Origin: Arsenophonus apicola
GTDB taxonomy: Bacteria; Pseudomonadota; Gammaproteobacteria; Enterobacterales; Enterobacteriaceae
Reading direction: 5' to 3'
Assembly: GCF_020268605.1 (NCBI RefSeq)
Contig: NZ_CP084222.1
Location: 2,418,001-2,482,000, forward strand
DNA: 64,000 bases
The translations under genes and the position numbers were made by a program. A model generated the notes under the pieces. The model saw nothing but the letters and a program-made list of their open reading frames with translations, was not told where the DNA came from and ran no database searches. Shown here in pieces: positions 1-10,547 of the stretch. Positions within the stretch are counted from its first letter, which is position 1, and each line of letters begins with the position of its first letter.

Positions 1-467
1 GCTTACTCTTTTAATTTAACACATTCAATTTCAGTATAAATTTTTGCTATTTATTTATAATTAATTCACGCTATTTTTAGCAAAATCTTTTACACTAAAT
101 ATTGATTACTAAATTTTATTTAGCTTCCTTTTTTCTATCACTTGCAATAGTTGAAATATTATCTTATTACAATATTTCATATAAAAGTATTTTAATTTAA
201 CTAGATATTTATATGCTTTAATTCCTGAACGAAAAATTATCCAATATTGTATTAATATCCAATAAAATAAATTTTTATATCAATCAACGTCAATTTAATT
301 TCTGCTTAAGTCAAATGTAGTGAATGCCTTTATCACTTATCACTAGTCATAAATCTTCTTTGCCTCATAACAAACAAATTTGACCCAAAAAATAAAAAGG
401 CTATTATATATGTCTTGCTTGCTGTTATTATTAGCCCTATTATCGATTACTATAAAAATTTGCAACC
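1..467. other. AT-rich intergenic region, no gene seen
   Basis: No open frame with a ribosome binding site or recognisable protein similarity is visible on either strand. The base composition is strongly AT and stop codons are dense. The promoter of the following queH gene probably lies in the last 100 bases, but I cannot place a convincing -35/-10 pair. Confidence 0.6.
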
Positions 468-1121
468 ATGGATAAATTTACCCGTCCTAAACTAACGCTG
501 CCTAATGGCGCTAATAAATTATTACTGCACTCTTGTTGTGCTCCCTGTTCAGGTGAAGTGATGGAAGCACTAAGTGCTTCAGGTATTGATTATACTATTT
601 TTTTCTATAATCCAAATATTCATCCACAACGAGAATACGAGATCCGCAAAAACGAAAATATTCGTTTCGCTGAGCAGCATAATGTGCCGTTTATTGATGC
701 TGATTATGATAGTGATAACTGGTTTACCCGTGCTAAAGGAATGGAACAAGAACCTGAGCGCGGAATTCGTTGCACTATGTGTTTTGATATGCGATTTGAG
801 CGTACCGCGCTCTACGCTGCTGAACATGGTTTTAGCATTATCTCCAGTTCATTAGGCATTTCTCGCTGGAAGAATATGCAACAAATCAATGATTGTGGTA
901 AGCGTGCTGCCAGCCATTACGATGGCCTTACTTACTGGGACTATAACTGGCGTAAGCAAGGCGGCTCAGCCAGAATGGTTGAAATTAGTAAGCGCGAACA
1001 ATTTTATCAACAAGAATATTGCGGTTGTATCTATTCTCTGCGAGATACCAATAAACATCGGCGCTCACAAGGACGCGAAATTATTCGCATTGGGGTTAAA
1101 TATTACACTGCCGACAAATAA
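468..1121 (+). CDS. queH: Epoxyqueuosine reductase QueH
   Basis: This 217-residue protein matches the QueH (DUF208) family. QueH performs the last step of queuosine tRNA modification, reducing epoxyqueuosine to queuosine, and replaces the cobalamin-dependent QueG. Visible hallmarks are the N-terminal HSCCAPCSG segment (Cys23, Cys24, Cys27), the pair Cys102/Cys105 in RCTMC, and the C-terminal EYCGC (Cys185, Cys187). In the family these ligate an Fe-S cluster and a second iron. The length is normal. The chosen ATG gives a start just before the conserved region; no strong Shine-Dalgarno is visible. The gene converges on lysS and shares a bidirectional terminator with it. Confidence 0.9.
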   Translation: MDKFTRPKLTLPNGANKLLLHSCCAPCSGEVMEALSASGIDYTIFFYNPNIHPQREYEIRKNENIRFAEQHNVPFIDADYDSDNWFTRAKGMEQEPERGIRCTMCFDMRFERTALYAAEHGFSIISSSLGISRWKNMQQINDCGKRAASHYDGLTYWDYNWRKQGGSARMVEISKREQFYQQEYCGCIYSLRDTNKHRRSQGREIIRIGVKYYTADK

Positions 1122-1137
1122 TAGATCGAACAAAAAT

Positions 1138-1167
1138 AACAATGCCTGGCTAAAGCCAGGCATTGTT
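1138..1167. terminator. Bidirectional rho-independent terminator between queH and lysS
   Basis: A perfect 13-bp stem (AACAATGCCTGGC with GCCAGGCATTGTT) closes a TAAA loop. It is followed by short T-rich sequence on the plus strand, with the mirrored A-rich sequence on the other side. It lies between two convergent genes and can serve both. Confidence 0.88.
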
Positions 1168-1183
1168 TATGCAATCTAATAGG

Positions 1184-2698
1184 CTATTTACCAGGCCGTA
1201 ATGCTGGAAACAGAATAACATCACGAATTGTATGGCTATCCGTTAATAACATGATCATCCGATCAATACCGATACCTAAACCGGCCGTTGGTGGCAATCC
1301 ATGCTCCAGTGCGGTGATATAATCCTCATCATAAAACATGGCTTCATCATCACCTTCATCTTTCTGTCGAACCTGCTGTGCAAAGCGCTCGGCTTGATCT
1401 TCTGCATCATTAAGCTCAGAAAAACCATTACCAATTTCACGACCACCAATGAAGAATTCAAATCGATCGGTAATAAATGGATTATTATCATTACGACGAG
1501 CTAAGGGAGACACTTCTGCCGGATATTCCGTAATAAATGTCGGTTGGATCAAATGGCTTTCTGCCACTGCCTCAAAAATTTCACATTGTAGACGACCTAA
1601 TCCCCAGCCTTTTTCTGGCTCAATATTTAGTGATTTTGCGATCGCTGTCGCTTTAGTCATATCATCCAAATCAGCCAGCACCGTTTCCGCACGATATTTG
1701 ACTATCGCTTCTTTCATGGTCATTTTGCTAAAAGGCTGCCCGAAATCAAATAGATGCTCACCATATTTTACCTGAGATGTACCTAATACTTCTTGAGTTA
1801 CCGTTCGGAATAATTCTTCGGTTAATACAATAAGATCTTTATAATCAGCATAAGCCATATAAAGTTCCATCATGGTAAACTCTGGATTATGCCGCGGCGA
1901 AATACCTTCATTGCGAAAATTACGATTAATTTCAAAAACTCGCTCAAATCCACCAACAACTAAACGTTTCAAATAAAGTTCTGGCGCAATACGCAGATAC
2001 ATATCAATATCTAACGCATTATGATGAGTAATAAATGGACGAGCTGCTGCGCCACCCGGTATAACCTGCATCATGGGTGTTTCAACTTCCATGAAATCTT
2101 TACTAACCATAAAGTTACGTAAAGCAGATAGCACACGTGAACGCGTAATAAAAGTCTGCCGTGATCGATCATTAGCAATAAGATCAAGATAACGTTGGCG
2201 ATAACGCGTTTCCTGATCTGCCAGCCCATGGAATTTATCTGGTAAAGGACGCAATGCTTTGGTTAATAAATAAACTTCATAACCATGAATGGTTAATTCG
2301 CCGGTTTTGGTCTTGAATAATTTACCTTTAACACCGAGAATATCGCCCAGATCCCATTTCTTAAATTGTTCGTTATAGATCCTTTCAGGTAAATCATCAC
2401 GAGAAATATAAATCTGAATGCGCCCCCCCATATCTTGTAAGGTAGCAAAAGAGGCTTTACCCATGATACGGCGTGTAATCATTCGTCCGGCAACAGAGAC
2501 ATCAATATTCAGTGCTGTAAGCTGCTCCGCATCCTGATCCGCATACTTACCATGTAAATCGCTAGATAAATACTCCCGGCGAAAATCATTAGGAAAAGCA
2601 ATGCCATTATTACGCAATCCCGCCAGTTTTTCTCGACGAGTTTTTAATTCATTATTTAAATCAAGGGCCTGATCAGTACCCTGTTGTTGTTGAGACAT
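1184..2698 (-). CDS. lysS: Lysyl-tRNA synthetase, class II
   Basis: The 504-residue product is a full-length class II lysyl-tRNA synthetase, charging tRNA-Lys with lysine in the cytoplasm. The N-terminal ~150 residues form the OB-fold anticodon-binding domain. The catalytic domain shows motif 2 ([16 protein letters not shown]) and motif 3 ([13 protein letters not shown] near the C-terminus). It sits 9 bases downstream of prfB on the same strand, the classic prfB-lysS pair of Enterobacterales, so co-transcription from the prfB promoter is likely. Nothing is missing. Confidence 0.97.
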   Translation of the reverse strand: MSQQQQGTDQALDLNNELKTRREKLAGLRNNGIAFPNDFRREYLSSDLHGKYADQDAEQLTALNIDVSVAGRMITRRIMGKASFATLQDMGGRIQIYISRDDLPERIYNEQFKKWDLGDILGVKGKLFKTKTGELTIHGYEVYLLTKALRPLPDKFHGLADQETRYRQRYLDLIANDRSRQTFITRSRVLSALRNFMVSKDFMEVETPMMQVIPGGAAARPFITHHNALDIDMYLRIAPELYLKRLVVGGFERVFEINRNFRNEGISPRHNPEFTMMELYMAYADYKDLIVLTEELFRTVTQEVLGTSQVKYGEHLFDFGQPFSKMTMKEAIVKYRAETVLADLDDMTKATAIAKSLNIEPEKGWGLGRLQCEIFEAVAESHLIQPTFITEYPAEVSPLARRNDNNPFITDRFEFFIGGREIGNGFSELNDAEDQAERFAQQVRQKDEGDDEAMFYDEDYITALEHGLPPTAGLGIGIDRMIMLLTDSHTIRDVILFPALRPGK

Positions 2699-2707
2699 CT
2701 TTTTTCC

Positions 2708-3806
2708 TCATAAGCCAGCTTTCAAGCTGGCTTCAATGAATTTGTCCAGATCACCATCCAGTACCGCTTGGGTATTGCGATTTTCAACACCTGTACGTAG
2801 ATCTTTAATTCGAGAATCATCCAGCACATAAGAACGAATTTGGCTACCCCAGCCAATATCAGATTTATTTTCTTCTAATGCTTGTTTATCGGCATTTTTC
2901 TTTTGCATCTCAAGCTCATATAATTTTGCTTTTAGTTGCTTAAAAGCCTGATCTTTATTCTTATGCTGTGAACGGTCATTCTGACATTGAGTAACAATGC
3001 CAGTTGGAATATGAGTTATACGTACCGCTGACTCTGTTTTATTAACATGTTGACCACCAGCCCCTGATGCTCGATAAACATCAATACGCAAATCCGCCGG
3101 ATTAATTTCAATATCAATATCATCATCCACTTCAGGATAAATAAAGGCTGAGCTAAAAGAAGTATGGCGGCGACCGCCTGAATCAAAAGGACTTTTACGC
3201 ACTAATCGATGAACACCCGTTTCAGTACGTAACCACCCATACGCATACTCACCAATAATTTTTATCGTGGCAGATTTTAAACCAGCCACATCGCCATCTG
3301 ACGCTTCAATAATCTCAGTTTTAAAACCTTTTGACTCAGCCCAACGCAGATACATACGCATTAACATGCTAGCCCAGTCTTGTGCCTCCGTTCCTCCCGA
3401 GCCTGCCTGTAAATCAAGATAACAGTTAGCACTGTCATACTGCCCTGAAAACATACGGCGAAATTCCAATTGCCCCAGTTTTCCTTCCAATTGCGCTAAC
3501 TCTGCTACCGCCTCATGAAAAGTTTCTTCGTCATCAGCTTCGATTGCTAGATCGAGCAAACCAGATACATCATCTAAACCTTGTATTAACGCGTCGATGG
3601 TTTCTACTATGGCTTCAAGAGAAGAACGTTCCTTACCCAATGCTTGGGCTCGCTCAGGTTCGTTCCATACATCAGGCTGTTCAAGTTCTGCGTTTACTTC
3701 TTCCAAACGCTCTTTCTTGGCATCATAGTCAAAGATACCCCCTCAAGATCTTCGTCCGCTCAGACAGATCCTGAATTTGATTTTTTATTGGATTAATTTC
3801 AAACAT
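2708..3806 (-). CDS. prfB: Peptide chain release factor 2 (programmed +1 frameshift)
   Basis: RF2 recognises UGA and UAA stop codons and triggers peptide release. The gene is read in two frames: 25 codons from the ATG at 3806, then an in-frame TGA at 3731-3729, then the rest after a +1 shift. The total is 365 residues, the E. coli length. The full protein has the SPF stop-codon-reading tripeptide at about 205-207 and the catalytic GGQ at 250-252 (context ASGAGGQHV). Without the shift only a 25-residue peptide is made, so RF2 autoregulates: low RF2 slows termination at the TGA and favours shifting. The gene lies between recJ and lysS, as in E. coli. Confidence 0.96.
3728..3743 (-). promoter_or_regulatory. 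RF2 programmed +1 frameshift site
   Basis: On the minus strand the sequence reads AGGGGGTATCTTTGAC. It has the internal Shine-Dalgarno-like AGGGGG, a short spacer, the slippery CTT codon, the TGA stop and a following C. This is the canonical prfB recoding signal: tRNA-Leu slips from CUU to UUU, and decoding resumes at GAC (Asp26). Confidence 0.96.
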
Positions 3807-4093
3807 ACCCTTGTATCTTATTTATGTAATTTTCATTAAAAAGTCATAAAAATATAAACCGCCTATTGTAGCGGATCTGATTGCGGGATTATAGTTTTTC
3901 AGTCAATATGCTTCATGATAACCCCTTTTAGCAACCAAATGACCGCTTTTAATCAGTAAATGCCACGATAAGAAAGTGCTTTAAATCTAACTATTAGCAA
4001 ATTAGTAGCAGAAATATATTGATTATAATAAGGAAAATCATAGCCATACCCTACCACTTTCAGTGAAAAATAATGGTCAGATTAGGCTAAAGA

Positions 4094-5824
4094 CTATTCG
4101 CAAGGCCATAAATGTTGAATAAGTAACTGGATGTTACGATTACCACGATACTCATTGACATCAAGTTTATAAGCCAATTCGACCATTTTAATACTATTGT
4201 CAGGCCAATAAGCAGTATCAATATTAAAGGCAATACCATCTATCATCGGGCCACCAGTCAGAGGTTCTAGCATCACTTTTAAATGACTATCACCCACAAG
4301 ACGTTGTTGCAGTAACCTAAATTTGCCATCAAAGATAGGCTCAGGAAAAGCCTGTCCCCATGGCCCGCCATTTCTAATTTGTTCAGCAATATCCAGCGAC
4401 AACTCTTCATTATTTAGCTCACCATCACTCCAAATAACCCCTTCAAGCATATCGTTATCTAGCAGTTCTGCCATCAGATTAGAAAAGTTCTCTTGAAACT
4501 GAGTAAACTTCTGCTCCTCCAGAGTTAATCCTGCCGCCATGGCATGGCCGCCAAACTTTAAAATTAATCCTGGATTAAGTGTATCTAAGCGCTCAAGTGC
4601 ATCTCGTAAATGTAAACCATTGATGGAACGCCCTGAACCCTTTAAAATCCCTTCGCCTGCTGGCGCGAAGGCGATAACCGGACGATGAAAACGTTCTTTG
4701 ATGCGAGAAGCCAATATTCCTACTACTCCCTGATGCCATTCGGGATGATAGAGTGCTAGACCATTAGGTATTTGATGACGTTTTTTTTCTATTTGTGAAA
4801 AAATATGCCAAGCCTCTTGCTGCATATCTTGTTCAATTTCGCGGCGGGTACGATTTAAGCTATCTAATTCATTAGCCAATTTCCTAGCGTGCACGATATC
4901 GTCAGTCAATAGCAGCTCCACGCCGATTGACATATCATCTAATCTTCCAGCAGCATTGAGCCGTGGTCCAATGGAGAAACCTAAATCATTAGCAACCAGA
5001 CGACTAACATCACGTTTGGAAACTTCAATCAAAGCTTTGATCCCGACACAGCTGCGGCCCGCCCGAATACGATTTAAACCTTGATAAACTAAAATACGAT
5101 TATTACTATCCAAGGGAACAACATCCGCCACCGTCCCTAATGCCACCAAATCTAGTAATTCAGCCAGATTAGGCATCTTACGTGACTGTTGCTCAAACCA
5201 ACCGGTCTGGCGCAACGCTGCACGTAATGCTGACATCAAATAAAAACTGACACCAACCCCGGCTAATGCTTTTGATGGAAAGTGACAATCAGCTAAATTA
5301 GGATTAATAATTGCTTCTGCACAAGGCAGTTTTTCTCCTGGCAAATGGTGGTCGGTAATGATCACTTTTATACCGTGTCGATGAGCAACAGCAACGCCTT
5401 CATGGGAGGATATGCCATTATCAACGGTAATAATAAGTTGCGCTTTTCTTTTAATAACTTCATTAACAACCTGCGGGCTAAGCCCATATCCATCTTCAAA
5501 TCGGTTAGGCACCAAATAATCAAAATGACGATATCCCATCGCGCTCAGCGCTCGCAGTGTCAATGCGGTACTCGTTGCACCATCGGCATCGAAATCACCG
5601 ACCACAATAATCCGCCAATGTTCATGTAGGGCAGTGATTAATAGTTGAACCGCAGTTTCAATCCCATTCAGTGATTGGTAATTAAGTAATCCTTTAGCTC
5701 CTGTTTCTAACTCATTTTCTGACAACACACCTCTCATAGCATACAAACGGCGTAATAGCGGAGATAAATGAGCTGGAAGGTGGCTATCATCTGCTTTTGG
5801 TCGGCGACGAAGCTGTATTTTCAT
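4094..5824 (-). CDS. recJ: Single-stranded-DNA-specific 5'-3' exonuclease RecJ
   Basis: RecJ degrades 5' single-stranded DNA in RecF-pathway recombination and mismatch repair. The 576-residue length is normal. DHH-family motifs are intact: GDFDADG at about 76-82, VDNGIS around Asp135, and TDHH at 157-160. The DHHA1 part follows (LKFGGHAMAAG, about 425), with a C-terminal OB-like domain. It is 19 bases downstream of dsbC in a xerD-dsbC-recJ operon, the conserved enterobacterial arrangement. Confidence 0.96.
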   Translation of the reverse strand: MKIQLRRRPKADDSHLPAHLSPLLRRLYAMRGVLSENELETGAKGLLNYQSLNGIETAVQLLITALHEHWRIIVVGDFDADGATSTALTLRALSAMGYRHFDYLVPNRFEDGYGLSPQVVNEVIKRKAQLIITVDNGISSHEGVAVAHRHGIKVIITDHHLPGEKLPCAEAIINPNLADCHFPSKALAGVGVSFYLMSALRAALRQTGWFEQQSRKMPNLAELLDLVALGTVADVVPLDSNNRILVYQGLNRIRAGRSCVGIKALIEVSKRDVSRLVANDLGFSIGPRLNAAGRLDDMSIGVELLLTDDIVHARKLANELDSLNRTRREIEQDMQQEAWHIFSQIEKKRHQIPNGLALYHPEWHQGVVGILASRIKERFHRPVIAFAPAGEGILKGSGRSINGLHLRDALERLDTLNPGLILKFGGHAMAAGLTLEEQKFTQFQENFSNLMAELLDNDMLEGVIWSDGELNNEELSLDIAEQIRNGGPWGQAFPEPIFDGKFRLLQQRLVGDSHLKVMLEPLTGGPMIDGIAFNIDTAYWPDNSIKMVELAYKLDVNEYRGNRNIQLLIQHLWPCE

Positions 5825-5843
5825 ATTTATTGTTAACTCATTA

Positions 5844-6551
5844 TTATTTTTTCTTAAGTTTTGCTAACCCTTTAACTAAATCATCGGCTGTCATATAACC
5901 AGGTATTACTGTGCCATCTTCTAACACCAAAGCGGGTGTTCCATTGATACCAAGCATGTGACCAATATTAAACTGAGCCTTAATATCGACTGTTTTGCAT
6001 TTTTCAATTGGAGAAATCGTTTCACCTTTAAAAGCTTCTGTTAATACTTTTTGTCGATCAGCGCTACACCAGATAGATGTCATTGTTTTAGCTGATTCAT
6101 GGTGAAGACCATTGCTAGGAAATGCTAAATAACGTACAGTGACCCCCTTTTTATTATATTCTGCTATGTCTTGATGAAATTTTTTGCAATAACCGCAGGT
6201 AACATCAGTAAACACGGTAACAATATATTTTTCCTCTGGTGCCTTAAATATGATCATCTGATCACTCATCGCTTCTATTTTTTTTGCTAAGATCTGATTT
6301 GTGACATTAACCGGCATTTGACCACTTAAATCATAAATAGGCCCTTCTAATAAATACTTACCGTCTTCGGTTACATAAACCAGGCCTTGGTTAGTGATCA
6401 CTGTACTCAGACCGACAATAGGTGACGGATGGATATTCTCAGTTTCTATGCCCATTTTATTCAATGTTCTTTTAATAGCGACATCATCAGCCAAAGCAGA
6501 ATGTGACATTGCGGCCAGAAGACTAATTACCCATACAATATTTTTTTTCAT
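5844..6551 (-). CDS. dsbC: Periplasmic thiol:disulfide isomerase DsbC
   Basis: DsbC shuffles wrong disulfides in the periplasm and is kept reduced by DsbD. The 235-residue precursor starts with a Sec signal peptide (MKKNIVWVISLLAAM...), with likely cleavage after Ala21. An N-terminal dimerisation domain follows, then a thioredoxin fold with active site CGYC at 119-122 and cis-proline at about 206 (GTPAL). The second, structural Cys pair (Cys162, Cys185) is present. The gene is in the operon between xerD and recJ. Confidence 0.95.
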   Translation of the reverse strand: MKKNIVWVISLLAAMSHSALADDVAIKRTLNKMGIETENIHPSPIVGLSTVITNQGLVYVTEDGKYLLEGPIYDLSGQMPVNVTNQILAKKIEAMSDQMIIFKAPEEKYIVTVFTDVTCGYCKKFHQDIAEYNKKGVTVRYLAFPSNGLHHESAKTMTSIWCSADRQKVLTEAFKGETISPIEKCKTVDIKAQFNIGHMLGINGTPALVLEDGTVIPGYMTADDLVKGLAKLKKK

Positions 6552-6573
6552 TTAAAATTTCCTTGAACCACAA

Positions 6574-7485
6574 TCAACCTCGAGGATGATGTTGTTGATG
6601 CAATTGCCTTAACCGCTCTGTGGCAACATGGGTATAGATCTGTGTAGTAGAAAGATCACTGTGTCCTAGCAACATTTGTACTACACGCAGATCTGCGCCA
6701 TGATTTAGCAAATGGGTGGCAAATGCATGTCTTAATACGTGAGGAGAAAGTTTTTCACTATCAATTCCAGCAATTGCTGCATAATATTTAATCCGATGCC
6801 AAAAAGTCTGACGCGTCATTTGCGTACCTCTTTTACTCGGAAATAACACATCATTGGTCAGTCCATTAAGTAAGATTGGACGACTTTCCGTTAAATAAGT
6901 TTCCAACCAATAAATAGCCTCTTCACCTAAAGGTACCAACCGTTCTTTATTCCCTTTTCCCACTACCCGAATAACACCCTGACGCAAACTAATATCTGTT
7001 AATGTTAGCCCAACCAGTTCAGAAACACGTAGCCCACATGCATAAAGCACCTCAAGCATTGTTTTATCTCTTAATTCAATCGGATCATGGATGGTAGGCG
7101 CATGCAATAAATCTTCAACTTGCTTCTCATTAAGATCTTTAGGTAGCCGTCTTGGCAATTTAGGTGCCGACAATTGTGCCGTTGGATCATCGCTACGGAG
7201 TTTCTCTCGATAGAAATACTGGAATAAGCGCCGCATAGCACTAAGTAAACGAGCAGAACTCGTTGCTTTATAACCGCCCTCTACGCGTTCAGCCAGAAAA
7301 GATTGTAAATCCGTGACCTCTACCGTAAGCAGATCATAACCATGGCGCGACAACCAACCAACTAATGTTTGTAAATCAGTACGATAAGAAGAAAGCGTAT
7401 TAGCGGCTAAATCGTGCTCAAGCCAAATAGTATCGAGAAATTGTTCTATCAACGGATGAATGTCTCTGTTTTTTTCTGTTGACAC
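6574..7485 (-). CDS. xerD: Tyrosine recombinase XerD
   Basis: XerD acts with XerC at dif to resolve chromosome dimers under FtsK control. At 303 residues it is the usual size. The SAM-like DNA-binding N-domain is followed by a catalytic domain with the full set of residues: Arg153 (CGLRVSEL), Lys177, His249 and Arg252 (HVLRHAFATHLL), His275 (LLGHS) and nucleophile Tyr284 (TQIYTHV). It is the first gene of xerD-dsbC-recJ. In E. coli xerD is divergent from fldB; here about 3.4 kb of accessory DNA separates them. Confidence 0.95.
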   Translation of the reverse strand: MSTEKNRDIHPLIEQFLDTIWLEHDLAANTLSSYRTDLQTLVGWLSRHGYDLLTVEVTDLQSFLAERVEGGYKATSSARLLSAMRRLFQYFYREKLRSDDPTAQLSAPKLPRRLPKDLNEKQVEDLLHAPTIHDPIELRDKTMLEVLYACGLRVSELVGLTLTDISLRQGVIRVVGKGNKERLVPLGEEAIYWLETYLTESRPILLNGLTNDVLFPSKRGTQMTRQTFWHRIKYYAAIAGIDSEKLSPHVLRHAFATHLLNHGADLRVVQMLLGHSDLSTTQIYTHVATERLRQLHQQHHPRG

Positions 7486-7982
7486 AACAGCACTCCTAGT
7501 AAATTAATTGCACCATATTATGCCTCAAAAAATACTTTCTGCCACAATGCCACACTAACATTTATGCAGGTTGTTTCTTTATTAATTAAATTAGAATAAT
7601 AATTTATATACCTAATTAAAATTAATAAGCTAAATCAAAATTCACTGATTAATTATAGTATTAAATATTGTGAACTAGGCATAAGCAACGCTCTATTCCT
7701 CTTAGTTTTTATCAACTAATAACGATTATCTACAATAATCATTATTTAAATTGGTAAAAAATAAAAATTTGAGATGTTATTATAAATATTCTAATCAAAA
7801 ATATAAAAATAAATCAACCACGCTATTATTTAATTAATTTTGCTATAACCAATTGATATTTTATAAATTGATATTCCAATAAGATATTACCAGAAAAACA
7901 CTATACCAAATAAAACTAAAAATAATTTAATGGGATAAACCAATGACTAACAGTAGAAAGATATAGTATTAATTATTTGATA
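7486..7982. other. AT-rich region upstream of xerD, no gene seen
   Basis: Very AT-rich, stop-dense sequence. It should hold the xerD promoter near 7490-7600, but no site can be assigned with confidence. The left end of the neighbouring hydrolase pseudogene may extend into it in unrecognisable form. Confidence 0.5.
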
Positions 7983-8610
7983 GGTCTTGCTGATTCGATT
8001 TCTGAATATGAAATCTGGAATGAACCCGATCTTGCTTTCTTGTGGACAACTGCCAAAAATAATCAGCGCCCAGTTGTCGAGTTTTATGATTTTTATCGTG
8101 CCGTTATCAATACGATCCGAGCAAGCACACCTTGGGTAAAAAATTGGTAGTTGCGGAACTACTTTTGTTTTTAAAAATGAAAATTTTGTCGATAACTTTC
8201 TTGTCTATATAAAAAACAGTCATGTTCCTTTTTGATTTTTACTCATATCATTATTACGCAATTGATACCGCCAATCCGAAAAACATTTAATGAAATCCAA
8301 GATCATGTGCATAATAGACTCGCTAAACGTGGCTTTCAGCAGATAAACGCTATATCACTAAATGGGCGTTAACCGCTTATGCCAGTAAAATTAATAATAC
8401 TAAGAAGAACCAAAGTCGTGTTGCTGCCGCCTATTTACTCTATTTTTGATTCACGCAGAACAGGCGGGCGTAGATAAAGCCTGTCTATATCGGGTTGACG
8501 GAGTAAAATTTGGTTTATTCAATAACCACAGTTACGCTAGTTATGCCGCCCAAGCATTTTAGTTATATAATCAATTTGCTTTAATAATGAGCGAATTTGG
8601 CTAACTTCCA
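7983..8610 (+). pseudogene. Decayed glycoside hydrolase (GH39/clan GH-A-like) remnant
   Basis: Protein fragments in all three plus-strand frames line up in the order expected for one glycoside hydrolase. First comes EYEIWNEPDLAFLW (from 7983; NEP is the acid/base glutamate motif of clan GH-A). Then FKNENFVDNF, then DFYSYHYYAIDTA (from 8234). Next are RYITKWALTAYASKIN and AAAYLLYF, then a frame change to IHAEQAGVDKACLYRVDG and KFGLFN, and finally LYNQ. At least four frameshifts and an in-frame TAG break it, so no product can be made. The N-terminal part is gone. The GH39 assignment rests on motif recall; the glycoside hydrolase nature is fairly clear. Confidence 0.72.
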
Positions 8611-9129
8611 TGTTGTTTTCGTCATTGGGGGAAATTTCAAACCTATTATAAATAATAATAGATTGTTATTAATCGACAACTAAATAATATTTTTACTGGT
8701 CAGATATCACGATTAATTTAAATAATAGATTTATTTTTTAATAAATTTCATTACTTAGATAATGATAAAAAATCATTTAAATAGTAATAAAGTAAAAACT
8801 TATTCTTATAAAAATAAAAACTATCTTATACACTTTAAGTATATCAAAATAACAAATTAAAAAAATTATTTCTCGCCGCCCTATTAACATTAATTTATTT
8901 AATTATTAAACGCCTTATTTAACATATTTTAGTTATAAAAAAACCTCTTCCATTAATTTTGTGAAACTATTCATAGAATGAAAATAAATTAAATTTGATT
9001 ACTTAAACCGATAAAATAATCTTCATCAATTTTAATTATCTTAAATAAAAATTATTATGTTAAATTTTTTCTTCGCTAACTAAGCGAAATAATAATGATA
9101 AATCAGCTTTAATAATATGGAGCTTAACA
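8611..9129. other. AT-rich leader region of the S8 protease gene
   Basis: No coding frame is recognisable. Only the Shine-Dalgarno ATGGAG ahead of the ATG at 9130 stands out. Confidence 0.5.
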
Positions 9130-10443
9130 ATGAAAAAACATAAATTTATTATAAAATTCAATAAATCTGTTATCCAAGAAAGAAAAGATAATAATAAATT
9201 AATTTTAAAACCTGCTGTTTTAAAAGATAGCTTTCTGAATGACTTTAATTACTATTCTATTGTTGATGATGATTTACTCACAATAAAAAACCAGTTAATT
9301 AATTGCCAAAACCTTACTGGTATTTGCTATGTTGCAGAAGCGGACAATATGCCATTGGATGAACTACAAAGTTTAGCAGATAAAATAAATAGTTATGATT
9401 TTGTTGAATACGCCTATATAGAACATACCGACACACCACCACCATTTAGGCAGTTATCAGATCATAAGACAGGGCAAATTCATAATACACCTAATTTTAA
9501 TCCCCTTCAGGGCTATCAAGGTGGGACAACTGTAGATCATATTGGTATTGATATTGAGTATGCCTGGTCACTTGGTATCACAGGACAAGGGATCCGCTGT
9601 GCAGATATAGAAGGTGGATTTGATTTTAACCATGTTAATTTACAAAGAAAAAGTTTTATTAATCTGTCACCAGAATATCCGTTTAAAAATGAACATGGCA
9701 CAGCAGTTGCTGGAATAATGTATGCCAAAGATATGGGATTGGGGATAAAAGGATTAGTGCATGGCGCAGATTCTTTTTATGGCGTTTCAGAAGCACCGGC
9801 TGGGCGCGTTAATGGAATTGCTAAAGCATTAAAATACTTAAGGCCAGGAGATATATTCATCTACGAATTACAATCAATGGGACCACGTATTAAATATGTT
9901 CCAGCCGATTATCAAAAAGCGGTCTGGGATATCACAAAAGAAGCCACTGATGCAGGCATAATTGTCATTATGGCAGCGGGCAATGGCGCTGAGGATTTAG
10001 ATCATAAATTATATAATGAATATAGAAACCGTAATGATGATGGCGATAACGGTGCAATTCGTGTTGGTGCGGGCGATAAAAAATACCTGATACCAACAGA
10101 TTTCACCACTTATGGCAGCATGGTACATGTGCAAGGATGGGGTTTAAATGTCGTCACAACCGGTTATAACGATCTATATGATAGCGGTGAGCATAATAAT
10201 TATACCCATACTTTCTCGGGGACATCATCTGCAACACCGATTGTTGCTTCCGCTGTCGTGGCAATCCAATCATGGTATAAACAGCATATTGGTGATGTTA
10301 TTAAACCTAAGGACATGCGTGCACTTTTAATCGAAACAGGTACACCACAAGGATTCCATCAAACGAGCAATAAATGGATAAATATTGGCCCATTATCTAA
10401 TGTACGTCGAGCAATTAATACCTTACAGAGGCGTTTCCAATAA
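9130..10443 (+). CDS. Subtilisin-family (S8) serine protease, no signal peptide
   Basis: This 437-residue protein carries an intact S8 peptidase domain. The catalytic triad is Asp159 (CADIEGG), His189 (EHGTAVAG) and Ser366 (FSGTSSATP), with oxyanion Asn285 (AAGNGA). The first ~125 residues are a poorly conserved lysine-rich region that could be a propeptide-like domain. The start is not a Sec signal peptide (MKKHKFIIKFNKS, no hydrophobic core), so the protein is cytoplasmic or leaves by a non-Sec route. ATGGAG precedes the start by about 7 bases. It stands alone between the hydrolase remnant and fldB, in DNA that separates the normally adjacent xerD and fldB, so it is probably acquired. Its substrate is unknown. 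Confidence 0.85.
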   Translation: MKKHKFIIKFNKSVIQERKDNNKLILKPAVLKDSFLNDFNYYSIVDDDLLTIKNQLINCQNLTGICYVAEADNMPLDELQSLADKINSYDFVEYAYIEHTDTPPPFRQLSDHKTGQIHNTPNFNPLQGYQGGTTVDHIGIDIEYAWSLGITGQGIRCADIEGGFDFNHVNLQRKSFINLSPEYPFKNEHGTAVAGIMYAKDMGLGIKGLVHGADSFYGVSEAPAGRVNGIAKALKYLRPGDIFIYELQSMGPRIKYVPADYQKAVWDITKEATDAGIIVIMAAGNGAEDLDHKLYNEYRNRNDDGDNGAIRVGAGDKKYLIPTDFTTYGSMVHVQGWGLNVVTTGYNDLYDSGEHNNYTHTFSGTSSATPIVASAVVAIQSWYKQHIGDVIKPKDMRALLIETGTPQGFHQTSNKWINIGPLSNVRRAINTLQRRFQ

Positions 10444-10476
10444 AAAGTGTTAACTATGCGTTACTAATAATAAAAG

Positions 10477-10496
10477 AGATTGCCATTTAGCAATCT
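10477..10496 (+). terminator. Hairpin after the S8 protease gene
   Basis: AGATTGC and GCAATCT form a 7-bp stem with a 6-base loop, about 35 bases after the stop codon. It lacks a good T-tract and may act together with the stronger hairpin just downstream. Confidence 0.5.
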
Positions 10497-10502
10497 AACT
10501 TT

Positions 10503-10547
10503 AAAACCAGATCGCAAATTTTTTAACAGATAAAGATCTGGTTTTTT
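10503..10547 (+). terminator. Rho-independent terminator of the S8 protease gene
   Basis: AAAACCAGATC pairs with GATCTGGTTTT across a 21-base loop and runs into a T6 tract, giving a clear terminator for the protease transcript. Confidence 0.75.

Noticed and set aside
574..855. Alternative-frame ORF inside queH
   Set aside because: Out of frame with the clearly conserved QueH protein and not similar to any family I recognise.
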